A DNA stretch of 55,569 nucleotides from positions 1 through 55,569 of the forward strand of contig DISD01000040.1 of the NCBI GenBank assembly GCA_002435715.1, written 5' to 3'. Source of the DNA: Rhodospirillaceae bacterium UBA6219 (GTDB lineage Bacteria; Pseudomonadota; Alphaproteobacteria; Rhodospirillales; Magnetospirillaceae). A program made the position numbers and the translations under genes. How positions within the stretch are numbered: position 1 is the first letter of the stretch; each line of letters starts with the position of its first letter. Below are positions 33,446-42,645 of this stretch, piece by piece. Under the pieces are notes generated by a model. That model searched no databases, was not told the DNA's origin, and was given only the letters and a program-made list of their open reading frames with translations.

Positions 33446-35113
33446 ATGAGCCAGGATTTCTTCGCCGCCCATCAGGCCACGCTGCAAGGGGCGCTGGACG
33501 CCATCGCCCAGCGCGGCTTCTGGACGCCCTATCCGGAAGCGCCGTCAGGGCGGATCTATGGCGAAACCGCCGCCGCCGATGGCGAAGCCGCTTTCAAGGC
33601 GCGCTTGAACAAGCCTTTCACCCTGAACCAGCCGGCGACCAAAGCCATGGTGGGGGCGGAAGTCTCGCCCTTCGGCTTCGCGCTCGGCATCACCTATCCG
33701 AATCCCGACATCGACGGATTGATGGCGGCGGCGCAGGCGGCTTTGCCGGCTTGGCGCAAGGCTGGCCCCCAGGCACGGGCCGGTGTGTGCCTGGAAATCC
33801 TGCACCGTTTGAACCGCCGGTCCTTCGAGATCGCCCATTGTGTCCAGCACACCACCGGTCAGGCCTTCGTCATGGCCTTCCAGGCCGGTGGCCCCCATGC
33901 CCAGGATCGTGGCCTGGAAGCCGTCGCCTATGGCTATCGCGCCATGGCGGAAGTGCCCGAACACGCTTCTTGGGAAAAGCCCCAGGGCAAGGCTGATCCG
34001 TTGCGCATGGACAAGGATTATCACATCGTCGGCCAAGGCGTTTCGCTGATGATCGGCTGTTCCACCTTCCCGACCTGGAACGGCTATCCCGGTCTGTTCG
34101 CCTCGCTGGTCACCGGCAACGCGGTGGTGGTCAAGCCGCATCCGGGCGCCATCCTGCCGTTGGCCTTGACCGTGGAAATCGCCCGCGAGGTGTTGGCCGA
34201 AGCCGGTCTGCCCCAGGACGTGGTGCTGCTGGCCGCCGATACGGCGGACGCGCCGCTGGCCAAGGAACTGGCGCTGCGTCCCGAGGTCAAGATCATCGAC
34301 TTCACCGGTTCGTCGGCCTTTGGCACCTGGCTGGAACAAAATGCCCGTCAGGCGCGGACCTATGCGGAAAAGGCCGGTGTGAACTTCATCGTGCTGGACT
34401 CGGCGGACGATCTGAAGGCGGTGACCCGCAATCTGGCGTTCTCGTTGTCGCTCTATTCCGGCCAAATGTGCACAACGCCGCAAAATATTTTCATCCCACG
34501 CACAGGCATCAAGGTGGGGGGCGAGATAGTGTCCTTCGACGAGGTGGCCGGTGCCATCGCCGGGGCCGTCGCCAAGTTCAATTCCGATGGCGACCGGGCC
34601 GTCGAGGTGCTGGGCGCCATCCAGGCGCAAGCGACCTGCGATCGGCTGGATCAGGCGCGAGGCATGGGAAAAGTGCTGCTGGACAGCCGCGAAATCACCC
34701 ATCCGGCCTTCCCCGGCGCCCGTGTGCGTAGCCCGCTGATGCTGTCGGTGGATTGCGCACAGACTGAGATTTTTATCCAGGAACTGTTCGGCCCCATCTC
34801 GTTCGTCATCGCCGTGGATTCGGCTGAATCGGGGCTGGAACTGGCGACCAAGACCGCCAAACAGCATGGGGCGTTGACGGCTTCCGTCTATTCCACCGAT
34901 CCGGCCTTCCTGGCCAAGGCCGAGGATCTGTGCGTGGATGCCGGGGTGGCGTTGTCGGAAAACCTGACTGGCGGCGTTTTCGTCAACCAATCGGCGGCGT
35001 TCTCGGATTTCCACGGTTCGGGCGCCAATCCGGCGGCCAACGCGTCGTTGTGCGACAGCGCCTTCGTTGCCGAACGCTTCCGCGTGGTGCAAGTGCGTCG
35101 TCATTCGGCGTAA
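33446..35113 (+). CDS. paaN: PaaN aldehyde dehydrogenase of the phenylacetate pathway
   Basis: A 555-residue aldehyde dehydrogenase family member. The catalytic Cys is in LYSGQMCTTPQNIF, with the general base region upstream (KIIDFTGSSAFGTW) and NAD-binding text GNAVVVKPHPGAILP. It matches the shorter PaaN form, which oxidises the ring-opened semialdehyde, and lacks the C-terminal MaoC-type hydratase domain of PaaZ (about 680 residues). That ring-opening hydratase must be encoded elsewhere. GGAAGGA lies just before the ATG at 33446; an upstream in-frame start at 33236 is not supported. Confidence 0.9.
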   Translation: MSQDFFAAHQATLQGALDAIAQRGFWTPYPEAPSGRIYGETAAADGEAAFKARLNKPFTLNQPATKAMVGAEVSPFGFALGITYPNPDIDGLMAAAQAALPAWRKAGPQARAGVCLEILHRLNRRSFEIAHCVQHTTGQAFVMAFQAGGPHAQDRGLEAVAYGYRAMAEVPEHASWEKPQGKADPLRMDKDYHIVGQGVSLMIGCSTFPTWNGYPGLFASLVTGNAVVVKPHPGAILPLALTVEIAREVLAEAGLPQDVVLLAADTADAPLAKELALRPEVKIIDFTGSSAFGTWLEQNARQARTYAEKAGVNFIVLDSADDLKAVTRNLAFSLSLYSGQMCTTPQNIFIPRTGIKVGGEIVSFDEVAGAIAGAVAKFNSDGDRAVEVLGAIQAQATCDRLDQARGMGKVLLDSREITHPAFPGARVRSPLMLSVDCAQTEIFIQELFGPISFVIAVDSAESGLELATKTAKQHGALTASVYSTDPAFLAKAEDLCVDAGVALSENLTGGVFVNQSAAFSDFHGSGANPAANASLCDSAFVAERFRVVQVRRHSA

Positions 35114-35170
35114 CGGGCTGACCGCCGCCGGGTTATCCTGGCGGCGGTTTCTTTTGCGAAGGATCATCTG

Positions 35171-35779
35171 ATGCGTCCCACCGTCTACGCCATTGACGGC
35201 GTCGTTCCCGTGGTGGATCCCACCGCTTTCGTCCATCCCACCGCCGTGCTGATCGGTGATGTCATCATCGGCCCGCGTTGCTATATCGGGCCGCTGGCCA
35301 GCTTGCGCGGCGATTTCGGCGCCATTCGCATCGGTGCCGGGGCCAATGTGCAAGATTGCTGTGTCATGCACGCCTTTCCCGGCCAAGACGCGGTGGTGGA
35401 AGAAGACGGCCATGTGGGCCACGGCGCCATCCTGCATGGCTGCGTGGTCGGCAAGAACGCCCTGATCGGCATGAATTCGGTGGTGATGGATGGGGCGGTG
35501 GTCGGCGAAAATTCCATCGTCGCCGCCCAATCCTTCGTCAAGGCGGGCTCCAACTTGCCGGCGCGGTCACTGATCGGCGGCATTCCGGCCAAGGTGATGC
35601 GGGAATTGTCGGATCAGGACATCGCCTGGAAATCGGCGGGAACGGCGGAATATCAGCGCCTGACCGAACGATCGCTGTCCACCATGGTGGCATGCGAGCC
35701 GTTGAGTGAGCCGGAACCCAACCGTCCCAAGGTGGATGCCGGGACCGTGGCGCCGTTGCACGTCACCAAGGGCGCTTAA
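35171..35779 (+). CDS. paaY: PaaY hexapeptide-repeat thioesterase/carbonic anhydrase-like protein
   Basis: A 202-residue left-handed beta-helix protein with imperfect hexapeptide repeats (IGDVIIGPRCYIGPLASLRG and GHVGHGAILHGCVVGKNA) and three metal-binding His, as in gamma-carbonic anhydrases. PaaY is reported as a thioesterase that clears inhibitory CoA intermediates of the pathway. It follows paaN by 57 bases. Its stop overlaps the convergent truA stop by four bases. Confidence 0.92.
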   Translation: MRPTVYAIDGVVPVVDPTAFVHPTAVLIGDVIIGPRCYIGPLASLRGDFGAIRIGAGANVQDCCVMHAFPGQDAVVEEDGHVGHGAILHGCVVGKNALIGMNSVVMDGAVVGENSIVAAQSFVKAGSNLPARSLIGGIPAKVMRELSDQDIAWKSAGTAEYQRLTERSLSTMVACEPLSEPEPNRPKVDAGTVAPLHVTKGA

Positions 35780-36513
35780 TACTTCACCCCGGTGAAATAC
35801 AGCCCGTCGGGCGGCGCGGTGGGGCCGGCGGCGGAACGGTCGTGGGCTTCCAGCGCCTGTTTCACCCGTTCGGGCGCCCATTTGCCCTCGCCCACCAGTT
35901 TCAGCGTGCCCACCATGTTGCGCACTTGGTGGTGCAGGAAGGACCGCGCCTTGGCGACGATGCGGATTTCCTCGTCGACGCGGGTCACGTCCAGCACGTC
36001 CAAGGACTTGTCGGGGCTTTGCGCCTGACAGGCGGCGGCGCGGAAGCTGGTGAAATCGTGGCGGCCCAACAGTAATTGCGCCGCCTCGTGCATGGCGTCC
36101 GCGTCCAGTTTCACCGCCACCCACCAGGCGCGGTTGGCATCGATGGCCAAAGGTGCCCGGCGATTAATGATTCGATAGAGATATGATCGCCCCTGGGCCG
36201 AGAAACGGGCGTGGAAATCGTCGCTGACCGCTTCGGCGGCGCGGATGGCGATGGGGTGGGGCTTCAGGTGGAAGTTCAGCCCGCCTTGCACCCGATCGGC
36301 GGAAAAATCCTTTGCTAAATCGAAATGAACCACTTGCCCGGTGGCATGGACCCCGGCATCGGTACGGCCGGCGGCGGTGACGGTGACTTGTTCGCCCGCC
36401 AGCTTGAAGATGGCCTTTTCCAACTCGCCCTGGACGGATGGGCCATTATCCTGGCGCTGCCAGCCCACATAGGGGGTGCCGTGATATTCCACCAGCAATT
36501 TGAAACGGGCCAT
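35776..36513 (-). CDS. truA: tRNA pseudouridine(38-40) synthase
   Basis: A 245-residue enzyme that makes pseudouridine at positions 38-40 of tRNA anticodon arms. The catalytic Asp52 lies in AAGRTDAGVHATGQVVHF; the opening RFKLLVEYHGTPYVGWQRQ and the later FLHHQVRNMVGTL are conserved. It lies four bases after the small DUF1674 gene on the same strand. Confidence 0.96.
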   Translation of the reverse strand: MARFKLLVEYHGTPYVGWQRQDNGPSVQGELEKAIFKLAGEQVTVTAAGRTDAGVHATGQVVHFDLAKDFSADRVQGGLNFHLKPHPIAIRAAEAVSDDFHARFSAQGRSYLYRIINRRAPLAIDANRAWWVAVKLDADAMHEAAQLLLGRHDFTSFRAAACQAQSPDKSLDVLDVTRVDEEIRIVAKARSFLHHQVRNMVGTLKLVGEGKWAPERVKQALEAHDRSAAGPTAPPDGLYFTGVKY

Positions 36514-36517
36514 GGGC

Positions 36518-36655
36518 TTAGAAATCCGAGCAGCGCCCGGCCTTTTCCCAATCGCCGAAACGGGTGGGTTCGGGGCCTTCCTGGCCGCCGATCTCTTCCG
36601 GGGCGGTCTCGGTCTTGGGCTCTTCGGTTTTTTGGTCTTTGGTCTTGTCGTCCAT
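36518..36655 (-). CDS. DUF1674 / SDHAF4-like mini-protein
   Basis: A 45-residue protein too short for usual ORF cut-offs. It reads, after an acidic/lysine-rich N-terminus, EIGGQEGPEPTRFGDWEKAG then RCSDF at the C-terminus. This is the diagnostic block of the DUF1674 family, to which mitochondrial succinate dehydrogenase assembly factor 4 belongs. SDHAF4 helps flavinated SdhA mature; the bacterial role is inferred. AAGGA lies seven bases upstream of the ATG at 36655. It fits tightly between xseA (nine bases) and truA. Confidence 0.9.
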   Translation of the reverse strand: MDDKTKDQKTEEPKTETAPEEIGGQEGPEPTRFGDWEKAGRCSDF

Positions 36656-36664
36656 GATCATTCC

Positions 36665-38143
36665 TTACAACAGGCTGCCCTGGCGAGTGTCGTCCTTGCC
36701 GCCCTTGGTTTTGGGCTTGGCGGTGCCGTGGCCGACCACCACATCGGTCTTGCCGTCCTTGAATTCAACGCTCCACGTCGCGCCGGTCTGGGCATCGGCG
36801 GCGCTGACCAGCTTGCCATCGCCATCGCGGATTACGGCGAAGCCGCGATCCAGGACATTCTTATAGCTATAGCTTTCCAGCAATTTGGCGCTGCTTTCCA
36901 GCCGCCGCGCCTGTTCGGTCAGCAAGCGGGTTATGGCCGGGGCCAGACGTTGCCCCACCTGTTCCAGTTTCAGCGCCAATCGGTCCTGACGGGATTTTTC
37001 GGCCTGGATGGTGGATTTCAGTGCATGGCCCAGACGGGTGGACAGGTTGTCCAATTGATGCGACTTGGCGGCCAACAGCTCGCGCGGGTGGCGCAATTGG
37101 CCGGAAATCTTGTCCAGATCGGCCTTGCGGCGATGCAGCAGATTGGGCAGGGCCAGACCCAGCCGTTCTGTCCGGTCATCCAGCTTCAGGCGCGCATCGT
37201 CGATGACCCGGTGCGGATTGGGCAAAGCGCGCGACAGATGCTGGACCCGAATGCGGCGGTCTTCCAGGCCCCGGGCCATGGCGCCGACCAGCCGGGCGGT
37301 GCAATCGGCGATTGTGGCCACCAATTCGGCGCGCACCGGCACCGCCATTTCGGCGGCGGCCGTGGGGGTGGGGGCGCGCAAATCGGACGCGAAGTCGATC
37401 AAGGTGGTGTCGGTTTCGTGGCCGACGGCGCTGATCAGCGGAATGTCACTGGCAGCGGCGGCACGCACCACCACTTCCTCGTTGAACGCCCACAGATCCT
37501 CGACCGAACCGCCACCACGCGCCACGATCAGCAGATCGGGGCGCGGCACGCCGTCACGGGGGAAAGAATTGAAGCCGTCGATGGCACGCGCCACCTGCTC
37601 GGCGGCGCCGTCGCCTTGGACCGCCACCGGCCACAGCAGCACCCGGCGCGGGAAACGGTCGGCCAGACGATGCAAGATGTCGCGGATCACCGCGCCAGTG
37701 GGTGAGGTGACGATACCGATCACGCCGGGCAGGAACGGGATGGGCTTTTTGCGGGTTTGTTCGAACAGACCTTCGGCGGCCAGCTTGCGGCGGCGGTCTT
37801 CCAACAGTTTCAAAAGCGCGCCTTGCCCGGCCAGCTCCATGCGCTCGACCACCATCTGGTATTTCGAGCGTCCGGGATAGGTGGTCAGACGTCCGGTGGC
37901 GATGACTTCCATGCCGTCTTCCGGGGCCATGGCCAGCCGCCCGGCCTGACCGCGCCAGCACACGGCGTCCAGCACCGCGTCGGCGTCTTTCAGGGCGAAA
38001 TACAGATGGCCCGAGGAATGGCGCTTGAAGCCGGAAATCTCGCCCCGGACCCGTACATGGGCAAAGGTTTCCTCGACCGTGCGCTTCAGGGCGCCGGACA
38101 ATTCGCCAACGGAAAATTCGGGGACGTTGCTGCGTTCGTTCAT
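36665..38143 (-). CDS. xseA: Exodeoxyribonuclease VII large subunit
   Basis: A 492-residue XseA, the catalytic subunit of the single-strand-specific exonuclease VII. An OB-fold N-terminus (VRGEISGFKRHSSGHLYFAL) precedes the nuclease core with VIGIVTSPTGAVIRDILHRL, LLIVARGGGSVEDLWAFNEE and SAVGHETDTTLIDFASD. A long coiled-coil region follows. The ATG at 38143 is preferred; in-frame starts at 38155 and a TTG at 38179 exist. The small subunit xseB is not here. Confidence 0.95.
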   Translation of the reverse strand: MNERSNVPEFSVGELSGALKRTVEETFAHVRVRGEISGFKRHSSGHLYFALKDADAVLDAVCWRGQAGRLAMAPEDGMEVIATGRLTTYPGRSKYQMVVERMELAGQGALLKLLEDRRRKLAAEGLFEQTRKKPIPFLPGVIGIVTSPTGAVIRDILHRLADRFPRRVLLWPVAVQGDGAAEQVARAIDGFNSFPRDGVPRPDLLIVARGGGSVEDLWAFNEEVVVRAAAASDIPLISAVGHETDTTLIDFASDLRAPTPTAAAEMAVPVRAELVATIADCTARLVGAMARGLEDRRIRVQHLSRALPNPHRVIDDARLKLDDRTERLGLALPNLLHRRKADLDKISGQLRHPRELLAAKSHQLDNLSTRLGHALKSTIQAEKSRQDRLALKLEQVGQRLAPAITRLLTEQARRLESSAKLLESYSYKNVLDRGFAVIRDGDGKLVSAADAQTGATWSVEFKDGKTDVVVGHGTAKPKTKGGKDDTRQGSLL

Positions 38144-38232
38144 GGCCGGGATCATGGCGAAGAGCGGCGATGATTGCAAACCCGCGTCACCGTGCTAAAA
38201 CCGCCGCATTCGGATTTATCGGAGTTGGTGCC

Positions 38233-39516
38233 ATGAAGGTCCTGGTCGTCGGCGGCGGTGGCCGCGAACACGCATTGTGCTGGAAGCTGGCGCAGTCGCC
38301 GCTTTTGACCAAGCTGTGGTGCGCGCCGGGCAATGCTGGCATCAAGGATGTCGCCGAATGCGTCGCCATCAATGCCGAGGACGTGCCGGCCTTGGTGAGC
38401 TTCGCCAAGGATAAGGGCGTCGATCTGGTGGTGGTCGGTCCCGAAGGCCCGCTGTGCCTGGGTCTGGCCGACGCTTTGATCGCCGCCGGTATCAAGGTGT
38501 TCGGCCCCAGTCAGGCGGCGGCCGAGCTGGAAGGCTCGAAGGGCTTCATGAAGGACATCGTGTCCAAGGCCGGCATCCCCACCGCTTGGTATGGCCGCTT
38601 CACCGACATGGAAAAGGCCAAGTCCTTCATCCGTGAAAAGGGCGCCCCCATCGTGGTCAAGACCGATGGACTGGCCGCCGGCAAGGGCGTGGTGGTGGCC
38701 ATGACCCTGGACGAAGCGCTGGGCGCCGTCGACGACATGATGGGATCAAAGGTGTTCGGCGACGCCGGCAACGAGCTGGTCATCGAGGAATTCCTGGACG
38801 GCGAGGAAGCAAGCTTCTTCGCGCTGTGCGACGGCAAGACCGCCTTGGGTCTGGTGGCGGCGCAGGACCACAAGCGGGTGGGCGATGGCGATACCGGCCC
38901 CAATACCGGCGGCATGGGCGCCTATTCCCCCGCCCCGGTGGTGACGCCGGACCGCGAAGCGGAGGTGATGGAAACCTGCATTCTGCCCGCTATCCGCACC
39001 ATGGCGGCCGAGGGCAAGCCGTTCACCGGCGTGTTGTTCGCCGGGCTGATGTTCACCAAGGCCGGCCCCAAGCTGCTGGAATTCAACGTCCGTTTCGGCG
39101 ACCCGGAATGCCAGGTGCTGATGGCGCGCATGAAGTCCGACCTGCTGCCGGTGCTGTTGGCCGGCGCCGAGGGCCGTCTGGATCAGGTCAGCCTGGAATG
39201 GCGCGACCAATGCGCCCTGGTGGTGGTGATGGCCGCCGAGGGCTATCCCGGTTCCTATAAGAAGAACACGGTGATCGGCGGTCTGGATCAGGCCAATGCG
39301 GTGGACGGCGTCACCGTGCTGCATGCCGGCACCGCCTTTAACGAACAAGGCCAGGTGGTCGCCACCGGCGGCCGCGTGCTGGGGGTGACCGCCATCGGCG
39401 ACAGTGTCAAGCAGGCCCGCGAACGGGCCTATCAGGCGGTGGATTCGCTGCAATGGAAGGAAGGCTTCTGCCGCCGTGACATCGCTTGGCGGGCCTTGGC
39501 GCGTGACGACGGGTGA
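38233..39516 (+). CDS. purD: Phosphoribosylamine-glycine ligase
   Basis: A 427-residue GAR synthetase, the second step of purine synthesis. The ATP-grasp fold shows MKVLVVGGGGREHALCW, VKTDGLAAGKGVVVA, and GPNTGGMGAYSPAP, then the metal-binding EFNVRFGDPE. GGAG lies eight bases before the ATG at 38233. It is divergent from xseA. Confidence 0.97.
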   Translation: MKVLVVGGGGREHALCWKLAQSPLLTKLWCAPGNAGIKDVAECVAINAEDVPALVSFAKDKGVDLVVVGPEGPLCLGLADALIAAGIKVFGPSQAAAELEGSKGFMKDIVSKAGIPTAWYGRFTDMEKAKSFIREKGAPIVVKTDGLAAGKGVVVAMTLDEALGAVDDMMGSKVFGDAGNELVIEEFLDGEEASFFALCDGKTALGLVAAQDHKRVGDGDTGPNTGGMGAYSPAPVVTPDREAEVMETCILPAIRTMAAEGKPFTGVLFAGLMFTKAGPKLLEFNVRFGDPECQVLMARMKSDLLPVLLAGAEGRLDQVSLEWRDQCALVVVMAAEGYPGSYKKNTVIGGLDQANAVDGVTVLHAGTAFNEQGQVVATGGRVLGVTAIGDSVKQARERAYQAVDSLQWKEGFCRRDIAWRALARDDG

Positions 39517-39575
39517 CGATCAATCGGCACCCGTCTAGGCGCAAGGCGCCGCGCGGCTTCTGTCGCGGAAGTCAA

Positions 39576-39593
39576 GGGGCACGGATGTGCCCC
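39576..39593. terminator. Hairpin downstream of purD
   Basis: A perfect 7-bp stem GGGGCAC-GGAT-GTGCCCC lies 60 bases after the purD stop. No T-run follows, so it may be a weak or factor-dependent terminator. Confidence 0.4.
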
Positions 39594-39618
39594 GCCCGCC
39601 GCCTAAGGGGCGAAAACC

Positions 39619-40344
39619 ATGACGCGTAAGGGGGCATCCAGCCGGGATCAGGTCGGTCCCGAGCTTTTGGCGGCGCTGAATGCCGGCACCGAGCAGACCC
39701 GCACGCTGTCGGAAATGCTGGTGATGGATTTGGCGGCGTTGCTGGAAACAGTGGCGCCGCACATCGATGCCGCCCCCTTGCGGGCCATCGCCGATCAGGG
39801 GGTCACCAAGCGCATGGAACTGGCCGGGCGGCTGGTGTTGCCGTGTTGGCGCGATTTGCAAGACCATTGCTCGGACACGGTGCGCGGTTGGGTGGCTTAT
39901 GCCATCGCCGCCCAGCCGGGGCTGGATTTGGCACAACGCCTGGATCTGCTGCGGCCCCTGGCCGACGATGCCCATTTCGGGGTGCGCGAATGGGCTTGGC
40001 TGGCGCTGCGGCCCCATGTGGTGGCCGATCCGGGCAGCGCCTTGGAATTGCTGGCGCCGTGGACCGCCGAAGCCAGTGTCAATCTGCGCCGTTTCGCCTC
40101 CGAAGCGACACGGCCGCGCGGCGTGTGGTGTGCCCATATCCGGGCGTTGCGCGACGATCCCAGCCCCGGTCTGCTTGTCTTGGAACCCTTACGCGGTGAC
40201 GAAAACCGCTATGTGCAGGATTCGGTGGCCAATTGGCTGAACGATGCGGCCAAGGACCATGCCGATTGGGTGCGCGGCGTGGCGGAATCCTGGCGGGGCA
40301 GCGCCAGCCCCTATCTGTTGAAACGGGCACTGCGCTCGCTTTAG
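39619..40344 (+). CDS. HEAT-repeat protein related to AlkD-type DNA glycosylases
   Basis: A 241-residue all-helical protein with HEAT-like repeats: DTVRGWVAYAIAAQPGLDL, VREWAWLALRPHVV, LRRFASEATRPRGVWC and RYVQDSVANWLNDAAKDHAD. This matches the COG4335 DNA alkylation repair group. The AlkD active-site Trp/Asp pattern cannot be confirmed by eye, so enzyme activity is inferred. AAGGGG precedes the ATG. It overlaps the convergent LysR gene by four bases. Confidence 0.75.
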   Translation: MTRKGASSRDQVGPELLAALNAGTEQTRTLSEMLVMDLAALLETVAPHIDAAPLRAIADQGVTKRMELAGRLVLPCWRDLQDHCSDTVRGWVAYAIAAQPGLDLAQRLDLLRPLADDAHFGVREWAWLALRPHVVADPGSALELLAPWTAEASVNLRRFASEATRPRGVWCAHIRALRDDPSPGLLVLEPLRGDENRYVQDSVANWLNDAAKDHADWVRGVAESWRGSASPYLLKRALRSL

Positions 40345-41231
40345 GCCAGACCCATCTCGACCATCAGCCAGTCGCGGAATGCCGCCACCTTGGGGCTGGA
40401 CAGCCGATTGGCCGGACAGACCAGATGATAGGCGTTGGACAGCAATTGCGCCGGGAACAGCGAAACCAGACGCCCGTCGGCCAGTTCTTCGTCCACCAGG
40501 GTCTGCCAGACCAAAGCGATGCCCAATCCCGACAAGGCCGCCTGGATCAGCAGGTTGGCGTCGCCGAAGGGACGCAGTTTCAGGGGTTTTTCCACGTTCA
40601 CCCCCATGTTCTTCAGCCAGACCGGCCAATCGGGGTAGGTGGGGTCCCAGTTCATGCCTTCATTGTGCAACAGCGTCGCCGACAGCAGATCGGCGGGTTG
40701 GCTGAGGGCTTGGGCCAGACGGGGAATGGCGACCACCACCACCATCTCGGCCTTCAGGCGTTCCACATGCAGGCCGGGATAATGGCCGGGGCCATAGCGG
40801 ATGGCCAGATCCACGTCCTCGGTGTCGAAATCCACCAATTTCGAGGTGGCGGCCAAACGGAAATCCAAATCGGGATGCTGGGCCTGCAGGCGTTCCAATC
40901 GGGGGATCAGCCAACGGGCGGCGAAGGACGGTGTCGCCGAGACCACCAATGGGCCATGGTCGCGCCCGACCCGCAGCCGTTCCACCGCGCGCTCCATGCG
41001 ATCGAAAGATTCGGTTAATAGCGGCAAAGCCGCTTGTGCCGGTTCGGTCAGGGTCACCCCGGCCGAGCGACGGAACAGCTGCACCCCCAGGTAATCTTCC
41101 AGCAATTTGATTTGCTGGCTGATGGCCGCCGGGGTGACGTTCAGTTCCTTGGCGGCGTCGGCGAAGGATTGGTGGCGGGCGGCACTTTCGAAGGCGCGAA
41201 GCGACCGCAGGGGCGGGAGACGGCGAACCAT
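40341..41231 (-). CDS. LysR-family regulator (GcvA-like)
   Basis: A 296-residue LysR-type regulator. The winged helix-turn-helix is in the first 60 residues (LRAFESAARHQSFADAAKEL, then TPAAISQQIKLLEDYLG). A type 2 periplasmic-binding-like effector domain follows, of the GcvA group (FDTEDVDLAIRYGPG). It is divergent from an EamA transporter across 99 bases and so probably controls it. A TTAG-N5-CTAA site (41231-41243) overlaps its own start. Confidence 0.9.
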   Translation of the reverse strand: MVRRLPPLRSLRAFESAARHQSFADAAKELNVTPAAISQQIKLLEDYLGVQLFRRSAGVTLTEPAQAALPLLTESFDRMERAVERLRVGRDHGPLVVSATPSFAARWLIPRLERLQAQHPDLDFRLAATSKLVDFDTEDVDLAIRYGPGHYPGLHVERLKAEMVVVVAIPRLAQALSQPADLLSATLLHNEGMNWDPTYPDWPVWLKNMGVNVEKPLKLRPFGDANLLIQAALSGLGIALVWQTLVDEELADGRLVSLFPAQLLSNAYHLVCPANRLSSPKVAAFRDWLMVEMGLA

Positions 41232-41330
41232 TAGATTTCCTAACCGGCGTACTCAGAAACACTCGTTTGAAACGGTAACACGCACGACGCAGGATTATCC
41301 GGCGAAAGTTTTTCTGAAAGGTCCAGCGTC

Positions 41331-42200
41331 ATGCGGAACACCATGTTCATGGTCGCGCTCGCCGCAATTTTGTGGGGCGCCAATTTCAACCTGTCGCAAT
41401 TGGTGGTGCACGAGATACACCCGTTGTTGGCGGGGGCCGGGCGATTCGTGCTGGCGGCCTTGGTCATGCTGGCGGTGGCGGGGCTGTGGCGCCACAAAGT
41501 GCCGTTCCGCAAACATTGGCGGGCTTATTTCCTGTTGGGTCTGGTGGGAATCGGCGGTTTCAACCTGCTGTTCTTCATGGGCATGGCGTCCACCTCGGCG
41601 GTGAACGGCTCGCTGATCATGGCCACCAACCCGCTGGTGACCTCGGCTTTGGCCGCCTTGTTCCTGGGGGAACGGCTGGGCCGCGTCCAGGTGATGGCCA
41701 TGCCGGTGGCCTTGGCCGGTGTCGGCGTGGTGGTGTTGGGCGGCGGTGCCGGACTGCATCTGGCCATGGGTGACGCGGCGATGATCGGCGCCAATTTGTC
41801 CTGGGCGCTTTACAACGTGCTGGCGCGGCGGTTGATGCCGGCGGAAAGCGGTGTCTCCAACACCGCCGGTATCATGAGCATGGGCGCCTTGGTGATGGCG
41901 GCCGGCGGGCTGATGGTGGGGGCGCCGGTGCAGATGCCGTCATCCCAGGCCTTGGGCGCCCTGGCCTTCATGGCGGTGGGCGGTTCGGCTTTGGCTTATC
42001 TGTTGTGGAACGCCGGTATTTCCCGGCTGGGGGCGGCGCGCACTTCGGTGTTCCTGAACCTGGTGCCGGTTTCGACCATGTCCATCGCCGCCTTGGCCGG
42101 CCATCCGCCGGGCGCGACCCAACTGGCCGGCGCCTTCTTGGTGCTGGCGGCGGTCAGCGCACCTTTGTGGTGGCCGAAATCCCGGGTGGTCACAGCTTAG
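41331..42200 (+). CDS. EamA/DMT-family exporter
   Basis: A 289-residue membrane protein with ten predicted segments in two EamA repeats (first from AAILWGANFNLSQLVV, second from MGDAAMIGANLSWALYNVLA). Such proteins export amino acids or metabolites. GAAAGG lies about ten bases upstream. The divergent LysR gene suggests substrate-induced control. The 3' end overlaps the convergent small secreted protein by 11 bases. Confidence 0.87.
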   Translation: MRNTMFMVALAAILWGANFNLSQLVVHEIHPLLAGAGRFVLAALVMLAVAGLWRHKVPFRKHWRAYFLLGLVGIGGFNLLFFMGMASTSAVNGSLIMATNPLVTSALAALFLGERLGRVQVMAMPVALAGVGVVVLGGGAGLHLAMGDAAMIGANLSWALYNVLARRLMPAESGVSNTAGIMSMGALVMAAGGLMVGAPVQMPSSQALGALAFMAVGGSALAYLLWNAGISRLGAARTSVFLNLVPVSTMSIAALAGHPPGATQLAGAFLVLAAVSAPLWWPKSRVVTA

Positions 42201-42531
42201 GTTCGACCTTTTCACAGGTTCCGTCCCAGCGCAGCTGGGTGTCCACCCGGGCGAAACGGCCGCTGATCCGGTCGATACGGAACACCACCGCCGCCGGGCC
42301 TTGGGCTGGGTCGTAAAGGCCCAGCCCATCGCGATACGCGGTGACGGCGTAATGCTTGCCGCTGGTGGTCTCGACGGCGTCCTTGGCGGCAAGGTCGATG
42401 GAAAAAGCCAGGGGCGGCGACATGGCCGGATCATTGGCGGTGCAGACCAGACGCAGGGTCTCGGCATTTTCGGCCTTGGCCGGCAATGCGGCCAGCAATA
42501 TCAAGGGCAAAGCGGCAATCAGGCGGGACAT
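42190..42531 (-). CDS. Small secreted protein of unknown function
   Basis: I do not recognise this 113-residue protein. The ATG at 42531 begins a convincing signal peptide (MSRLIAALPLILLAALPAKA). The mature part has two Cys (RLVCTAND and DGTCEKVEP) that could form a disulfide, and a mixed polar composition with no catalytic motif. It is convergent with the EamA gene. Frames upstream of 42531 lack any signal. Confidence 0.7.
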   Translation of the reverse strand: MSRLIAALPLILLAALPAKAENAETLRLVCTANDPAMSPPLAFSIDLAAKDAVETTSGKHYAVTAYRDGLGLYDPAQGPAAVVFRIDRISGRFARVDTQLRWDGTCEKVEPKL

Positions 42532-42645
42532 GGCGGGCTCCGTCGGTTGGGCGCAGATTAGCACAGCCTTTGGTGATGTTCACGAGACTTGCTAATACCT
42601 TGGTCGCGTTCCATCATGGGTCGGGATAAGCATTTCGGGGATATC

